A DNA stretch of 64,000 bases from CBDAPI01 sp964565865 (GCA_964565865.1 CAZMGM010000001.1:90405-154404); one strand, 5' to 3'; positions 53,735 to 63,424 are shown, numbered from the stretch's first letter. Notes: generated from the letters alone by a model not told the origin. Translations and numbers: made by a program.

Positions 53735-56704
53735 TCAGCCCCCTGCAGCCACAAGCGGTTGAATAGCTGGGGAGTCTAATCCCCCCCCTGCCTCCTCCAG
53801 GAACCGAAACAGGCTGATCAGATCGAAAAGGCTCATGCTGTCGATCAACCCTTCCGGCATGATGCTTAGAGTTGATTCGTGACGCTCTGCAATATGAGCA
53901 ACAGGAATGTCGACTCGCTCACCCGTGGCCGTGATCAAAGTCAATTCGTCTTCACTCTCGCCCATGAACAGGCCAGTCAATTCCTCGCCGTTATTCAGCC
54001 GAATTCTCCAGGACACGTACTGGTCGGAGACCACTCTCGAGGGAAACATGAGAGATTCCAGTATTTCGCGCCGGCGAAACCTCTTTACGACGGTCGACAG
54101 GTCGGGGCCTGCACCCTTCCCTTCCTCACCGAAGACATGGCAGCTGACACACTTGGCCAGGTAAAACACTTTCCGGCCGCGCACCACATTTCCATATTCG
54201 TAGCTCATGGGATCGTATTCGAGGTAATCACTCAATTCTTCGAAGCTCAAGTTGCTCAGTCTCTGCCTGCCCCACTGTTCCAGCCAGAGGGGCCTCTTCT
54301 CCTCTTCAGACTCTTCAGAGTCCTCTGCAAGATAGGCGGCCAGCTGACGCATTCGCTCGTCAAGTGCTTCCTCCTTCAGCTGCTCCGCCCAGGCCCGCTC
54401 AGCCGGCTCCAGTAGTTCCAGAGAAGAATCCCACAGATTCTCCAGGAAACCCTCCATGCTGGCAGCCCCACGGAACTTCCAGGCCTCACGGAACCATTTG
54501 ATCAGAGAGACTCTCGCTGCCGGAGTCCAGCCGGACTCGATCGTGCGCAGGCAGTAAATCACGTGAATCTGGTCCTCTCTGGGAACACCGGATACCAGAT
54601 AGGAAAGGCCCTTTTCTATCACTCCCGGCGTCTGCAGAAAAGATAGAACCACGAGCAACTCGCGGTTAACCCGGGGATCCGGGTGTGGAAACTCCATGAT
54701 CAGACGCCGTCCCAGCGACGGAGCTACTTCCTGGCCCTGGATTGGTCGGGTATCTCGAAACAGTGCCAGTTGGAACACCCGCAGGTAATCCAGCAAAGGT
54801 TCCGTAGCGAGGCGTGCGACTCGAATCTGTTTCAGTTTCTCGAAAACCCGCTCAGCTTCTTCCTCACTTTCCAGGTTGTGGATCCAGGCCAGAAGAGCCT
54901 CCAGGGTACGCTGTGGATCGGCGTTTGCATTGAGCTGCTCGATTGCCGCCAGCCAGAAAGCCCGCGGAGACCGGGACAGCGCCTGGCGGCAGCTGTAACG
55001 AACAAATCGATCCTCATGCCCCAGACAGGAAAGGAGACTTTTCACCAGAGGTCCGCCTCCTGACAGTGGTACCTGCTGATTCTGGACCCAGCGAACAAAG
55101 CCCTCTGCTGCTCTGCGCACAACCCTGGGGTCTCGATCCTGGAGCGCAGCCGTCAGAGCCAAGCTGGCCGAGGCGTCTGGAAAGGCCCCTATCAAGAAAA
55201 TGGCCGCTGCCCGAAGCTCGGAGAAATCGCTCCGAACCAACTTCAGGAGCAGAGATAAATCCGGTCTTGGCCCGTGAATCTGCAACGTTTCTAAGGCCTG
55301 CAGGCGCTCCCCAGCACCTCTGCCCGAGTCAAGTACCGCCTTTTCCATCAATCCCTTCCAGGACTCCCCTATAACGTTCTTGAGGCGCCTGACCTCGGCC
55401 TGGCCCCAAGCCGAGCGAGGCATGGGCTGTCGCACAATCCTTTCGAGTGGAGAGGTTGGCGCCGACATGCCCTCTCCGTCATAGCGTACCCGGAACAGTC
55501 CTCCCCTGGTTTTGCGGCCGCCCGTACAGAAATATAGGTAGCCATCAGGCCCAACATCCAGGTCCGTTACGTTTAATGGCTCGCCGTGAACGAAGTCCAA
55601 GATTTTTCCCTCGTAAGTCGCTCCACTGGGCTCGGGGAACTGGACGCGGATCCTGCCTCGCGACCAGTCACCCATAAAGAGTGCACCCCGGTACTTTTCT
55701 GGATACACATTGTGGTAGTAAAAGGCCATTCCGACCGGAGACCCTCGACCAGTTTCATCCACACTGGGCAACGTATCGATGTAATAGGGCTGAAATTTGC
55801 TCGATCCTGTCCTCCAGCCATAGTCGCCTCCCGGAATGACGTGGAGAAGGCGGCAGGAACGGTACCAGGGCAGTCCATAATCCCATTCCATATCCGCTTC
55901 ATATGCGAAGATTTCTCCACCCCGGTTTATGGCAAAGTCGAACGGGTTGCGGAAACCTCCCGCGATCTGAGACCACCTACCGGAGGACACATCAAAACGC
56001 TGGATGGTTCCTCCCGGTGCGGTGATGTTCCGGGCATGGCCTCGAGGGTCCAGGTACCGGGGAAGCAGGTGGTCCTCACGAAGGTTCCTCGATTCGGAGA
56101 GTGGGTTGATCCGGGCATTGGGATAGGAATGATTTCCAAACAGAATGTAGAGGGAGCCATCGAGACCTAGTTCTATCTCGTGGGGTCCGTGTTCGCCCAG
56201 TCGCCCAAGGGTAGGAGTGACCAAGTCTACACGGTCTGCCCGATCATCTCCGTCCAGATCTCGAATACGATAAAGACCGGTTCCGTCAGGTCCCAGACCA
56301 TGTGCAAACACATCTCCCTGGGCCAGAAACTCCAAACCGTGGGCTGTTCCAATCTCTAGAGTCAGCGGAATCTTGCTCTCGAATTCTCCATCCTCATCCC
56401 GGTCCTCCAAGTAAATGATCCCTCCATCAAGCACCGCCAACACGGGCCGTCCCCGCGGCCCAAAGGTCATGTTGACCACCGAGCCCACCAGGTCGTGTCC
56501 GGCCACCTGTTCGACGTGAAAACCCTTGGGGGTAACAAAACGGCCCGAGATGTCCGTCAGGCGCTCTCTGCGGATGGCGTCCAGCTCGGGCATCAGGCGA
56601 CCCCCTGGCAAAGCCTCGGGGACAAGGGTAGTTTCGTCTGCAGCGCAACCTGCCAGCCCAACAACGAAGAGGAACAGCGCACGCAGGCACCAGAATTGAT
56701 CCAT
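53735..56704 (-). CDS. PVC-type propeller/HEAT-repeat cytochrome c lipoprotein
   Basis: The approximately 989-residue lipoprotein (LFVVGLAGC lipobox) joins three parts. Residues about 50-420 are a glucose/sorbosone-dehydrogenase-like six-blade propeller (KGFHVEQVAGHDLVGSVVNMTFG, GFRNPFDFAINRGGEIFAYEADMEW, DLDVGPDGYLYFCTGG). Residues about 440-800 are HEAT-like helical repeats. A cytochrome c domain near residue 855 carries AKCVSCHVFGEEGKGAGPDL. This is the PVC-type membrane-bound dehydrogenase architecture of Planctomycetota, Verrucomicrobiota and some Acidobacteriota. It probably oxidises a carbohydrate in the periplasm and passes electrons to the haem. The ATG at 56704 is chosen because the signal peptide begins there. 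The gene stands alone, next to the ferredoxin gene. Confidence 0.86.
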   Translation of the reverse strand: MDQFWCLRALFLFVVGLAGCAADETTLVPEALPGGRLMPELDAIRRERLTDISGRFVTPKGFHVEQVAGHDLVGSVVNMTFGPRGRPVLAVLDGGIIYLEDRDEDGEFESKIPLTLEIGTAHGLEFLAQGDVFAHGLGPDGTGLYRIRDLDGDDRADRVDLVTPTLGRLGEHGPHEIELGLDGSLYILFGNHSYPNARINPLSESRNLREDHLLPRYLDPRGHARNITAPGGTIQRFDVSSGRWSQIAGGFRNPFDFAINRGGEIFAYEADMEWDYGLPWYRSCRLLHVIPGGDYGWRTGSSKFQPYYIDTLPSVDETGRGSPVGMAFYYHNVYPEKYRGALFMGDWSRGRIRVQFPEPSGATYEGKILDFVHGEPLNVTDLDVGPDGYLYFCTGGRKTRGGLFRVRYDGEGMSAPTSPLERIVRQPMPRSAWGQAEVRRLKNVIGESWKGLMEKAVLDSGRGAGERLQALETLQIHGPRPDLSLLLKLVRSDFSELRAAAIFLIGAFPDASASLALTAALQDRDPRVVRRAAEGFVRWVQNQQVPLSGGGPLVKSLLSCLGHEDRFVRYSCRQALSRSPRAFWLAAIEQLNANADPQRTLEALLAWIHNLESEEEAERVFEKLKQIRVARLATEPLLDYLRVFQLALFRDTRPIQGQEVAPSLGRRLIMEFPHPDPRVNRELLVVLSFLQTPGVIEKGLSYLVSGVPREDQIHVIYCLRTIESGWTPAARVSLIKWFREAWKFRGAASMEGFLENLWDSSLELLEPAERAWAEQLKEEALDERMRQLAAYLAEDSEESEEEKRPLWLEQWGRQRLSNLSFEELSDYLEYDPMSYEYGNVVRGRKVFYLAKCVSCHVFGEEGKGAGPDLSTVVKRFRRREILESLMFPSRVVSDQYVSWRIRLNNGEELTGLFMGESEDELTLITATGERVDIPVAHIAERHESTLSIMPEGLIDSMSLFDLISLFRFLEEAGGGLDSPAIQPLVAAGG

Positions 56705-56789
56705 TGGTGCTAAGAGTGTAGAAGGAATCCGAGGGGGATTCCACATATCGTGGAACCTAAAAGTTGAGCGTGCGATAGCGGGAGGCGCC

Positions 56790-57149
56790 TTAGGAGGAGA
56801 CCTCCACCCACTCTGGTAGAGGAGTAATGTCAGAGGTGGGCCGTGGTCCGGGATCCGCCCGCCCCGTGTCCGAGAGCCTATGAATGACCCTCACCTTCAT
56901 ATTTTGGAGGCACTGCATCTGGCAGGAAAGTCGAATCCCGGACAACTGTCTCTCGGCAAGTTTGTCTCTCTCGGCAACGGTCATTCGCTCTGGTTCACCC
57001 TCCAGGAACTCAACTCTGCAGGTGGTGCAGCGCCCATTCCCGCCACACGCATGCATAATGTCCACTCCCGCATCTTCAATCGCCAGGACCAGGCGAGTTC
57101 CTTCCTCAACTTCGAGTGTACTCAGGCCTTCAACGTCGAGTGTTGGCAT
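56790..57149 (-). CDS. 2Fe-2S ferredoxin (plant/adrenodoxin-like)
   Basis: The 119-residue protein contains the plant-type ferredoxin cluster motif ACGGNGRCTTCR (three cysteines) and the fourth cysteine in RLSCQMQC near residue 77. The order and spacing (C-x5-C-x2-C-x about 34-C) fit the family. It is short, soluble and has no fused reductase domain. It donates or accepts single electrons for an oxygenase or dehydrogenase, but the partner is not evident. It diverges from the Fur-ferritin-like gene across an 80-nt AT-rich gap. A C-terminal tail (DTGRADPGPRPTSDI) is not part of the fold. Its place next to an iron regulator suggests iron- or oxidative-stress-related use, which is an inference. 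Confidence 0.88.
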   Translation of the reverse strand: MPTLDVEGLSTLEVEEGTRLVLAIEDAGVDIMHACGGNGRCTTCRVEFLEGEPERMTVAERDKLAERQLSGIRLSCQMQCLQNMKVRVIHRLSDTGRADPGPRPTSDITPLPEWVEVSS

Positions 57150-57229
57150 TCTATTCCTCCGCGCTAAATCGCTAAACTCGGCAGGGGCTACTACAATACT
57201 TTAATATAAAATATACAGAGTGACTGAGA

Positions 57230-58186
57230 ATGGGCCAGAGTAACGAACAGTATTTCGAGATTTTTTCAGATTACCTGAAAGAGAACGGTCTGAAGATGAC
57301 GCGGCAGCGCCGTCTGATCGTAGACACTTTTCTGCATGTCGATGGGCATTTGAGCTCTGATGAGCTGTACGAAGCCACTCGCAGAAAGGATCCCGGAATC
57401 GGCTACACCACGGTTTTTAGAACACTGAAGGCGATGACTGAGTGTGGGCTTGCCAGAGAGACCGATCTGAACGATGGGCGAATCCGCTTCGAACGGCTCT
57501 ACAGACGCCCCAAGCACCACCACATCGTATGTCAGGAATGCCACAAGACCATTGAGTTCTTCAGCCCGGAACTGGAAGAACTGCAGTCGAGCATCGCCTC
57601 CGAGTACGGACTGTTGCCCGTACAACAGCGCTTGCAGATCTATGGCGTCTGCAGGGAATGCCAGGAGAAAAGAACCCCTTCCAAACAGGTGTTCGATAAC
57701 GAAAAGGTCTTCGCTCGCGATGCCCTCCGCATCGCCATGGCTACGGAAGAGAGGGGGGTCAGCTTTTACCGATCAGCCTCGGAATCTGCCGCATCCGCGT
57801 CCACCAAGCAGGCCTTTCTAAACATGCTGGAAGAAGAGGAACGACACTTGAGCCACCTGCGTGTTGAGTGGGACCGACTGCTTAGAGAGACACCTGAGAT
57901 TGTGAGTGCCCCCGTTTTCCTGCATTTTGATTTTGATGCTCTCGAAGCAATCTTTCCTTCAGAAGTTAAGGTTCGTGAGGGCCTCCTTCGAGATCTGAGT
58001 GAGGTGGGAGCTCTGGAAGTGGCCTTAAAAATGGAACGGGAGGCCTACGCCTTCTTCAATGAGTATGCAGAACGCTTCGAGGACACGCGTGGACGCGATA
58101 TTTTTGAGAAGTTTGCTTCTGAAGAGAAGGAGCACTGTGACATCATCAGGGAGGCGCTTGATCGACTTTCAGTCGACGCGGGATAG
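57230..58186 (+). CDS. Fur-family regulator fused to a ferritin-like (rubrerythrin-type) di-iron domain
   Basis: Residues 1-148 are a complete Fur-family repressor: a winged helix with DNA-recognition helix YTTVFRTLKAM, HHHIVCQECH with metal-ligand histidines (96-98) and Cys101/Cys104, and the second CxxC at 141/144. Residues 155-312 form a four-helix ferritin-like domain with a full di-iron pattern: Glu173/174 (ATEERG), EEEERH (201-206), MEREAYAFF (Glu269/271) and SEEKEH (298-302), i.e. two ExxH motifs. It probably senses iron or peroxide and controls iron genes, with the Fur box at 25319 as a plausible target. It diverges from a ferredoxin gene. Whether the ferritin-like part stores, reduces or merely senses is unknown. 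Confidence 0.9.
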   Translation: MGQSNEQYFEIFSDYLKENGLKMTRQRRLIVDTFLHVDGHLSSDELYEATRRKDPGIGYTTVFRTLKAMTECGLARETDLNDGRIRFERLYRRPKHHHIVCQECHKTIEFFSPELEELQSSIASEYGLLPVQQRLQIYGVCRECQEKRTPSKQVFDNEKVFARDALRIAMATEERGVSFYRSASESAASASTKQAFLNMLEEEERHLSHLRVEWDRLLRETPEIVSAPVFLHFDFDALEAIFPSEVKVREGLLRDLSEVGALEVALKMEREAYAFFNEYAERFEDTRGRDIFEKFASEEKEHCDIIREALDRLSVDAG

Positions 58187-58812
58187 TATCCACAGTTTCA
58201 TCAATAGGTTACAGTCTTTCTATTGTGTAAGAAGAATCTTTAGTTATCTGTGATTGGGTCACAACTTGGTCACATCTATCCGGCAATGATTAGCCATAAT
58301 ATTTGAATCGGGATCCACTAATCGAGGGGCCTGTTTTCCAAAAAGGAAGTCCTCATCCTTCTTTGATAGCCCTGTTTCGGCCTCCGATAGCCCCGCATGG
58401 ATCGACGGATCCAGTCCAAACATTGCAGAGAACTGCCCGCAGCTGAGTCATCAGCCGATACCGCTCCGTCAAGCGAGGATATGGCTTTCTCCTCTTGGCA
58501 ACCTGAATAACCCCAACTTCAGGGACAGGTGAATCCGACACAGGGGCAAGAAATCAAATCCTTCGATAGAAGCTTCCTCAGCATCTTGTAGCCGTTGTCG
58601 GTCACCACTAAAATTTAAGAAGCCTTTCATCTCAAAAGGGTCAAACGTGAGACCCGACAACATTCTGCGCGAATGTGATAACTGGCGAGAAGCTCCTGAG
58701 CGACAAACGAGAAGAGTGTCCCTCATTTGTTCAGGGGTGTAATGTCTTTCTCATAGCACTATCTTTAAATATGGAGGTGATTATGCCCAATTTGTGAGGA
58801 GGCAAAGTTCCT
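58187..58812. other. AT-richer stretch without recognised genes
   Basis: This 626-nt stretch has visibly lower G+C than its neighbours. Minus-strand frames of 60-85 codons near 58353-58726 read past each other in different frames (DFLPLCRIHLSLKLGLF, and VAKRRKPYPRL in the next), which could be a decayed gene, but no family is recognised. Nothing functional can be claimed. Confidence 0.35.
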
Positions 58813-58971
58813 TTGGTGGTCCGAAGGTTTATCCGCTGGCGATTGTCGTTAAAACGCAAGATATTTGGCGATAGATTTGTTGACTGGAGTTTGTCAGTTG
58901 TACGAAGAGTTTTAGGTGATAGATTTGCGGATTGGATTGCGGAAATCGAATCATCTTCGGACGCCCCATAG
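58813..58971 (+). CDS. Possible small protein (52 residues) with internal repeat
   Basis: A TTG start 9 nt after GAGGAGG opens a 52-codon frame in an AT-rich island. It encodes two near-copies of one unit, RKIFGDRFVDW and RRVLGDRFADW, separated by SLSVV, with a basic N-terminus (RRFIRWRLSLKRK) and an acidic tail (EIESSSDAP). The short spacing and the repeated amphipathic pattern suggest a real small, perhaps membrane-associated, protein. Just upstream, ATGCCCAATTTGTGA behind GGAGGTGATT forms a four-codon mini-ORF, which could be a translational coupler. There is no family match that I know, so this remains tentative. Confidence 0.3.
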   Translation: MVVRRFIRWRLSLKRKIFGDRFVDWSLSVVRRVLGDRFADWIAEIESSSDAP

Positions 58972-59184
58972 GGATTGACCAAAAACATTAAACGCGATTT
59001 ATCACACGGGTCACGAGACGTCCCTCTTCTCGTCTAGGCTACCTCGCTGAGGACTCGAACGGGAAAGCCTTCCGTCACGAACTTCAAAGCTTTCCGTGGA
59101 TCCAAATTGGAACCAAATCACGGATTACTGAAAATGTCCCTAAAACGAGTACTCCTGTAAACAGTGGATAACAAAGGGGTTTAA

Positions 59185-59261
<77 letters not shown>

Positions 59262-59288
59262 ACCGCGGGTTGGAAAGGAAAATCTTAA

Positions 59289-61181
59289 CTAATTGTTCGA
59301 GAACTGGTCCAGCAGTTCCTGATTGATTCGGATCTGTTCGTCTTCGCGGAGCTGATCGACCACGTTCTTGATATAGGTGTTGAAGAAATTGTTTCGAGCG
59401 CTCTTGGTAAGCGTACTCTCAATTTGATCCTTGCGTGAATCGAAGATCGCCTCGTCCTGTTCCGTCTTCTCCGCTACTTCGAACACCATCAGCTTACCGG
59501 CGATCCGAATGGGCGAGCTGACATCGCCAGCTTCCATCCATGGGAGCCGCGCATGCATAAGTGGCGAGGATTTGATGACATCGTCAACGGTCTCTCCGTT
59601 CTTGAAAAAAAGCGTTGTCGTCGCCTCCAGATTCTGATCCCGGGCCGCCTCTTGAAGGGAGCTTTGTCGTGCCGCGGTAAAGAGCGTGTCTGCTCTTTCC
59701 TGGGTCAGCCGCCTCGTGTTGTGCTCTATGAAATCCTCTTCCACCCGGGCTGCGACTTCTTCGAACTGAGGAATCTGGGGGGGCTGAATGACCTCGAGGC
59801 CAGCCACCACATACCCTGTCGGGGTGAGATAGGGTTGGGAGAACAACCCGTCCGGATCTAGATTGAAGGCCTCACTGATGAAATCGCTGCGAACCTGAAT
59901 GTTACTCGGCATTTCGTCGCGGGGAAAAAGACCCGTCGTTCTAATCTCCAGATCTTCATCGGCAGAGACATCATCCCAGGAAACCCCCTCCTTGAGACGT
60001 TGTAGAAGGCCGAGTGACCGCTCCAGACTCCGTTCTTTGGAGAGCTCTTCGCGGAGCTGATATTCGGCCAGTGTCTGCTTCAGATGCTCGGTTGAATCGG
60101 GTTTCAAAGTAACCTTGATAATGTGATAGCCGAAAGCCGTCTGGACGACTTCGCTGAGTTCACCTGGGTCGAGCCGGAAGGCAGCCTTGTCGAAGTCCTC
60201 GTCGTGGATGCCTCTCGGGAAAAAGCCCAGGTCTCCTCCCCGGCTGGCGCTGTCGGCTTCTGAATGACGACGGGCAAGCTCCTCGAAACTGGCACCTTTC
60301 TTAAGTCGCCGCAGGACTCGCCGGGCCAGCTTCAACTTTACCGGATCATTCTGATTGGGCTTGGTCTTGAAAAGGATCTGACTGGCCCGGATGCGCTCCT
60401 GTCCATCCACATTCTCCATCCGCTCCGCAATCTGCTCCTGGTTGAGTTCAATCTCGTCCGGCCGCAGCGCAAGGTCAAAAAATTGAACCTGGCGCTGCTC
60501 TTCTCCCCGGTACGCGTCAGGGCGATCCTCAAAGTATTTCTTGAGCTGTGCCGGGTCAGGATCCTGGTCGATTTCGGCAGGGTCGAAAAGGACATAGTGG
60601 ATTCTGGTCTGCTGCTCCTGCTTTGCAAACTCCCTTCGCAGATCCGCGGGTGGCACACTGAGACCGGCTGTGAGCAGCTGACGAAGCTTGTCACCCAGGA
60701 TCCCCCGGCGAATGTTCTCCTCGAACTCCGTTACGGTCAGATCGTTAGCCCGCAGCACCGCGGCATAACGTTCGGGGCCGACGAAGTTCCCTTGCTCATC
60801 CTTGAAACCCATACCTAGAACGACCTCCTCTATCTCTGAATCGGGTACCGACAGCCCCGCGTCCAGGGCATGAAGAGCAATGGAGTGTTCTGTGATCAGG
60901 GAGTTAACAGTCTGGCCGGCAAGGTTCAGCTGAGCGGCAAACTGCTCGAAATTGTCACCCAGCTGCTGCCGGTAGAAACCCACCAGCTGGGCGTGCTGAC
61001 GTCGAAACTCTACGATACCGATGCTACGATCCCTGACTCGGGCAATCTCCAAGGCAAAAAGCCCGCTACTTGCGGTGGGAGCATCCACGAACAAGAGCAC
61101 CATGCCGGCTCCCAGGACCACGATCAGTAGCCACAATATCCACTTTAACGAGTCGCGCTTTTCGCGAAACACTTTTAACAT
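59289..61181 (-). CDS. PpiD-type peptidylprolyl isomerase/chaperone, membrane-anchored
   Basis: The 630-residue protein has a single N-terminal transmembrane anchor (SLKWILWLLIVVLGAGMVLLF), a SurA_N-like helical chaperone region (residues 35-230) and a parvulin-type rotamase domain (about 260-365: ASQILFKTK, FEELARRHSEADSASRGGDLGFF, VQTAFGYHIIKV). The C-terminal third repeats the helical SurA/PpiD-like pattern. It should assist folding of exported or outer-membrane proteins from the periplasmic face, which suits a genome with large TonB receptors. The ATG is at 61181, inside a normal signal-anchor context. The gene is convergent with nothing and stands upstream of mreB on the other strand. 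Length is normal for the family. Confidence 0.88.
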   Translation of the reverse strand: MLKVFREKRDSLKWILWLLIVVLGAGMVLLFVDAPTASSGLFALEIARVRDRSIGIVEFRRQHAQLVGFYRQQLGDNFEQFAAQLNLAGQTVNSLITEHSIALHALDAGLSVPDSEIEEVVLGMGFKDEQGNFVGPERYAAVLRANDLTVTEFEENIRRGILGDKLRQLLTAGLSVPPADLRREFAKQEQQTRIHYVLFDPAEIDQDPDPAQLKKYFEDRPDAYRGEEQRQVQFFDLALRPDEIELNQEQIAERMENVDGQERIRASQILFKTKPNQNDPVKLKLARRVLRRLKKGASFEELARRHSEADSASRGGDLGFFPRGIHDEDFDKAAFRLDPGELSEVVQTAFGYHIIKVTLKPDSTEHLKQTLAEYQLREELSKERSLERSLGLLQRLKEGVSWDDVSADEDLEIRTTGLFPRDEMPSNIQVRSDFISEAFNLDPDGLFSQPYLTPTGYVVAGLEVIQPPQIPQFEEVAARVEEDFIEHNTRRLTQERADTLFTAARQSSLQEAARDQNLEATTTLFFKNGETVDDVIKSSPLMHARLPWMEAGDVSSPIRIAGKLMVFEVAEKTEQDEAIFDSRKDQIESTLTKSARNNFFNTYIKNVVDQLREDEQIRINQELLDQFSNN

Positions 61182-61314
61182 CGGATACTCTAGAGGAACC
61201 CAAAATTATAGCATAGCTACCGATATCTAAATCGCTCGTCCTCGCCCCCGAAAATAGCCTTTTTGAACTATCTACCAGGCGTTTGCAGGTTGGTTCCGAG
61301 CCGTGTCTACCTTC

Positions 61315-61343
61315 TTGAACTGACTACTTGTTTGGGCAATAAT
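61315..61343 (+). promoter_or_regulatory. Candidate sigma-70-type promoter of the mre operon
   Basis: TTGAAC (61315-61320) and AATAAT (61338-61343) are 17 nt apart, and each resembles the consensus (4 of 6 and 5 of 6). The transcript would have a 5' leader of about 170-190 nt before mreB. Confidence 0.5.
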
Positions 61344-61538
61344 AGAGATTTCCGAATGGAAAGAGTCGGGCCGGTTCGGGGTGAGTTCCCGGTGAAAGAG
61401 TGGGTCTGGGTTCTATCTCCAGAGAGAACCCTCGGAATCTTTGTTGGCCTTTCTTGCCGCCTGGTCGCGAGGCAATTTTTTGAGCATGAATAAGGCTTTC
61501 CAGCTTTGTGACGGAGAGAAGTGTTTGCGAGAGACAAC

Positions 61539-62564
61539 ATGAGAATTCGCTCCCTTTTTGGATATTTTTCGAATGATCTCGCCATCGATCTGGGGACGGC
61601 AAACACCTTGGTATACGCCAGGGGCCGGGGGATCGTGGTCGACGAGCCTTCAATCGTAGCTATCAACAAAAAAACCAACAAAGTCTGCGCTGTAGGTCAT
61701 GAGGCCAAAAAAATGCTGGGGCGAACCCCGGGTAATATAGTGGCCATCAAACCGATGAAGGATGGTGTCATCGCCGATTTCGACGTCACCGAGGAGATGT
61801 TGAAGTACTTCATTCGTAAGGCTCACAACAGAAACCATCTCCTGAGTCCGCGTATCGTAATCTGCATTCCCTCCGAAATCACCCAGGTCGAGAAGCGGGC
61901 GGTTCGCGAATCGGCTCTCCGCGCCAAGGCCAGTGAAGTGTTTCTCGTGGAGGAAGCCATGGCCGCTGCGATTGGGGCGGGGCTCACCATTACCGAGCCG
62001 TCCGGCAACATGATTGTCGATATCGGTGGAGGTACCACCGACATCGCTGTCATAAGCCTGTCTGGAATCGTCTACAGCCGCTCGGTACGAGTGGCGGGTA
62101 ACGAAATGGACGAGTCCATCATCCAGTACATCAAACGCAAGCACAACCTTCTTATTGGTGAGCGTACGGCGGAGCAGGTCAAGCACAACATAGGATCGGC
62201 CGCTCCGCTGGAAAAGCCGACGACCATGGAGATCAAGGGACGAGACCTGATCGAGGGGATTCCGAAGACCATCGAGGTCACGAACGACGAGATGCGCGAA
62301 GCGCTTGCTGACAGCATCGCGACCATAGTCAACGCTTTGAGAGTGGCACTCGAGCGTACGCCTCCCGAACTCTCCGCCGATATCATGGACAAGGGAATCG
62401 TACTGACGGGTGGTGGAGCCCTTCTCAAGAACCTGGACCTGCGTATTAAATCTGAGACTGGATTGCCGGTGTTTTTGGCTGAGGACCCCCTCTCTTCCGT
62501 GGTTCTAGGGACCGGCGAGATGCTGAAGGAAATGTCTCTCTTGAGACAGATCACTCTCGAATGA
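61539..62564 (+). CDS. mreB: Rod shape-determining protein MreB
   Basis: The approximately 341-residue protein is a full-length bacterial actin. Its motifs are present in order: LAIDLGTANTLVYARGRGIV (phosphate 1), FLVEEAMAAAIGAGL, GNMIVDIGGGTTDIAVISL (phosphate 2), and IVLTGGGALLKNLD (adenosine). It polymerises under the inner membrane and guides cell-wall synthesis together with MreC and MreD, whose genes follow. The start is at the ATG at 61539 or a GTG at 61521 that has a slightly better ribosome binding site (GGAGAG); the shorter form matches the usual MreB N-terminus (RIRSLFGYFSNDLAIDLGT). Its stop overlaps mreC by 4 nt. Confidence 0.97.
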   Translation: MRIRSLFGYFSNDLAIDLGTANTLVYARGRGIVVDEPSIVAINKKTNKVCAVGHEAKKMLGRTPGNIVAIKPMKDGVIADFDVTEEMLKYFIRKAHNRNHLLSPRIVICIPSEITQVEKRAVRESALRAKASEVFLVEEAMAAAIGAGLTITEPSGNMIVDIGGGTTDIAVISLSGIVYSRSVRVAGNEMDESIIQYIKRKHNLLIGERTAEQVKHNIGSAAPLEKPTTMEIKGRDLIEGIPKTIEVTNDEMREALADSIATIVNALRVALERTPPELSADIMDKGIVLTGGGALLKNLDLRIKSETGLPVFLAEDPLSSVVLGTGEMLKEMSLLRQITLE

Positions 62565-63424
62565 TCGCTTCCCTCCGGGCCAGACCCACCTTACTCTTGG
62601 TGCTTCTGTTGCTGGCCCTGCTGCTGCTAATTTCGATCCAGGCCAGAGACGAAGAAGGCATGGTGATGCTGAAGACCTGGGGTGTGGCCGTCAGGGCTCC
62701 CTTCGGAGGCACTGTGCATTTCGTTCGTTCACGCCTCAAGCGCGCAGTCAACCAGTATGTACTGCTGGTGCAGACCGCGTACCAGAACCAAAAGCTGACG
62801 CGAGAGAATGAGGTCCTCAAACTTGAAGCGCAAAGGCTTCGGGCCCTGGTGCGATCAGCGGTCCGGTCCGGAGAATTCGATCGCATCTACCAGCACCACC
62901 AGCTGGAAACAATCGCGGCATCCATCATTCAGAGAAGTCCTCCTTTCCTGTCTACGACATTCCAGCTAAATGCGGGTCGAGCTCACGGAGTCCAACGCAA
63001 CGCCGCTGTGATCCGGCCGGAAGGAATAGTGGGCAGAGTACAGGCGCTAACGAAGTGGAGTTGCGAAGTACAGCCGATTACGCAGACCGAAGCTGGAGCC
63101 GGGGCCATTCTGTCGGACACCCGGACACAGGGAGTCGTTAGGGGACAGGGTAACGACCTGCTGCGACTGGACTACATCCCTATCTCCGTTCCGGTCCGGG
63201 TTGGAGAGTTCGCGTACACATCGGGCGCCGATCGGATCTATCCAGCTGGCCTTCCCATTGGGCGGGTGGTTTCGGTAACCGAAGGGAACCATGTTCATCA
63301 GCACATACTGCTGAGGCCCTCAGCTGACCTTTCCAGATTGGAAGAGGTGCTTGTCGTGGACCCGGGTCAGGAGTCTCCACCGAAGTCGGGGGGTGGCGGA
63401 GACCCTCTCTCCCAACTGGGATAG
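62561..63424 (+). CDS. mreC: Rod shape-determining protein MreC
   Basis: This 287-residue protein has one N-terminal transmembrane segment (LLLVLLLLALLLLISI), a coiled coil (about residues 60-95: YQNQKLTRENEVLKLEAQRLR) and the beta-rich MreC periplasmic domain, including GRAHGVQRNAAVIRPEGIVGRV and QPITQTEAGAGAILSDTRTQG. It bridges MreB to periplasmic cell-wall enzymes. The ATG overlaps the stop of mreB (ATGA), and mreD starts 17 nt after its end, so the genes form an operon. The C-terminal tail (SPPKSGGGGDPLSQLG) is flexible. Length is normal. Confidence 0.95.
   Translation: MIASLRARPTLLLVLLLLALLLLISIQARDEEGMVMLKTWGVAVRAPFGGTVHFVRSRLKRAVNQYVLLVQTAYQNQKLTRENEVLKLEAQRLRALVRSAVRSGEFDRIYQHHQLETIAASIIQRSPPFLSTTFQLNAGRAHGVQRNAAVIRPEGIVGRVQALTKWSCEVQPITQTEAGAGAILSDTRTQGVVRGQGNDLLRLDYIPISVPVRVGEFAYTSGADRIYPAGLPIGRVVSVTEGNHVHQHILLRPSADLSRLEEVLVVDPGQESPPKSGGGGDPLSQLG

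Noticed and set aside
58353..58726. Minus-strand frames in the AT-rich stretch as a transposase or nuclease remnant
   Set aside because: No DDE, HNH or other motif could be found, so no class can be named.
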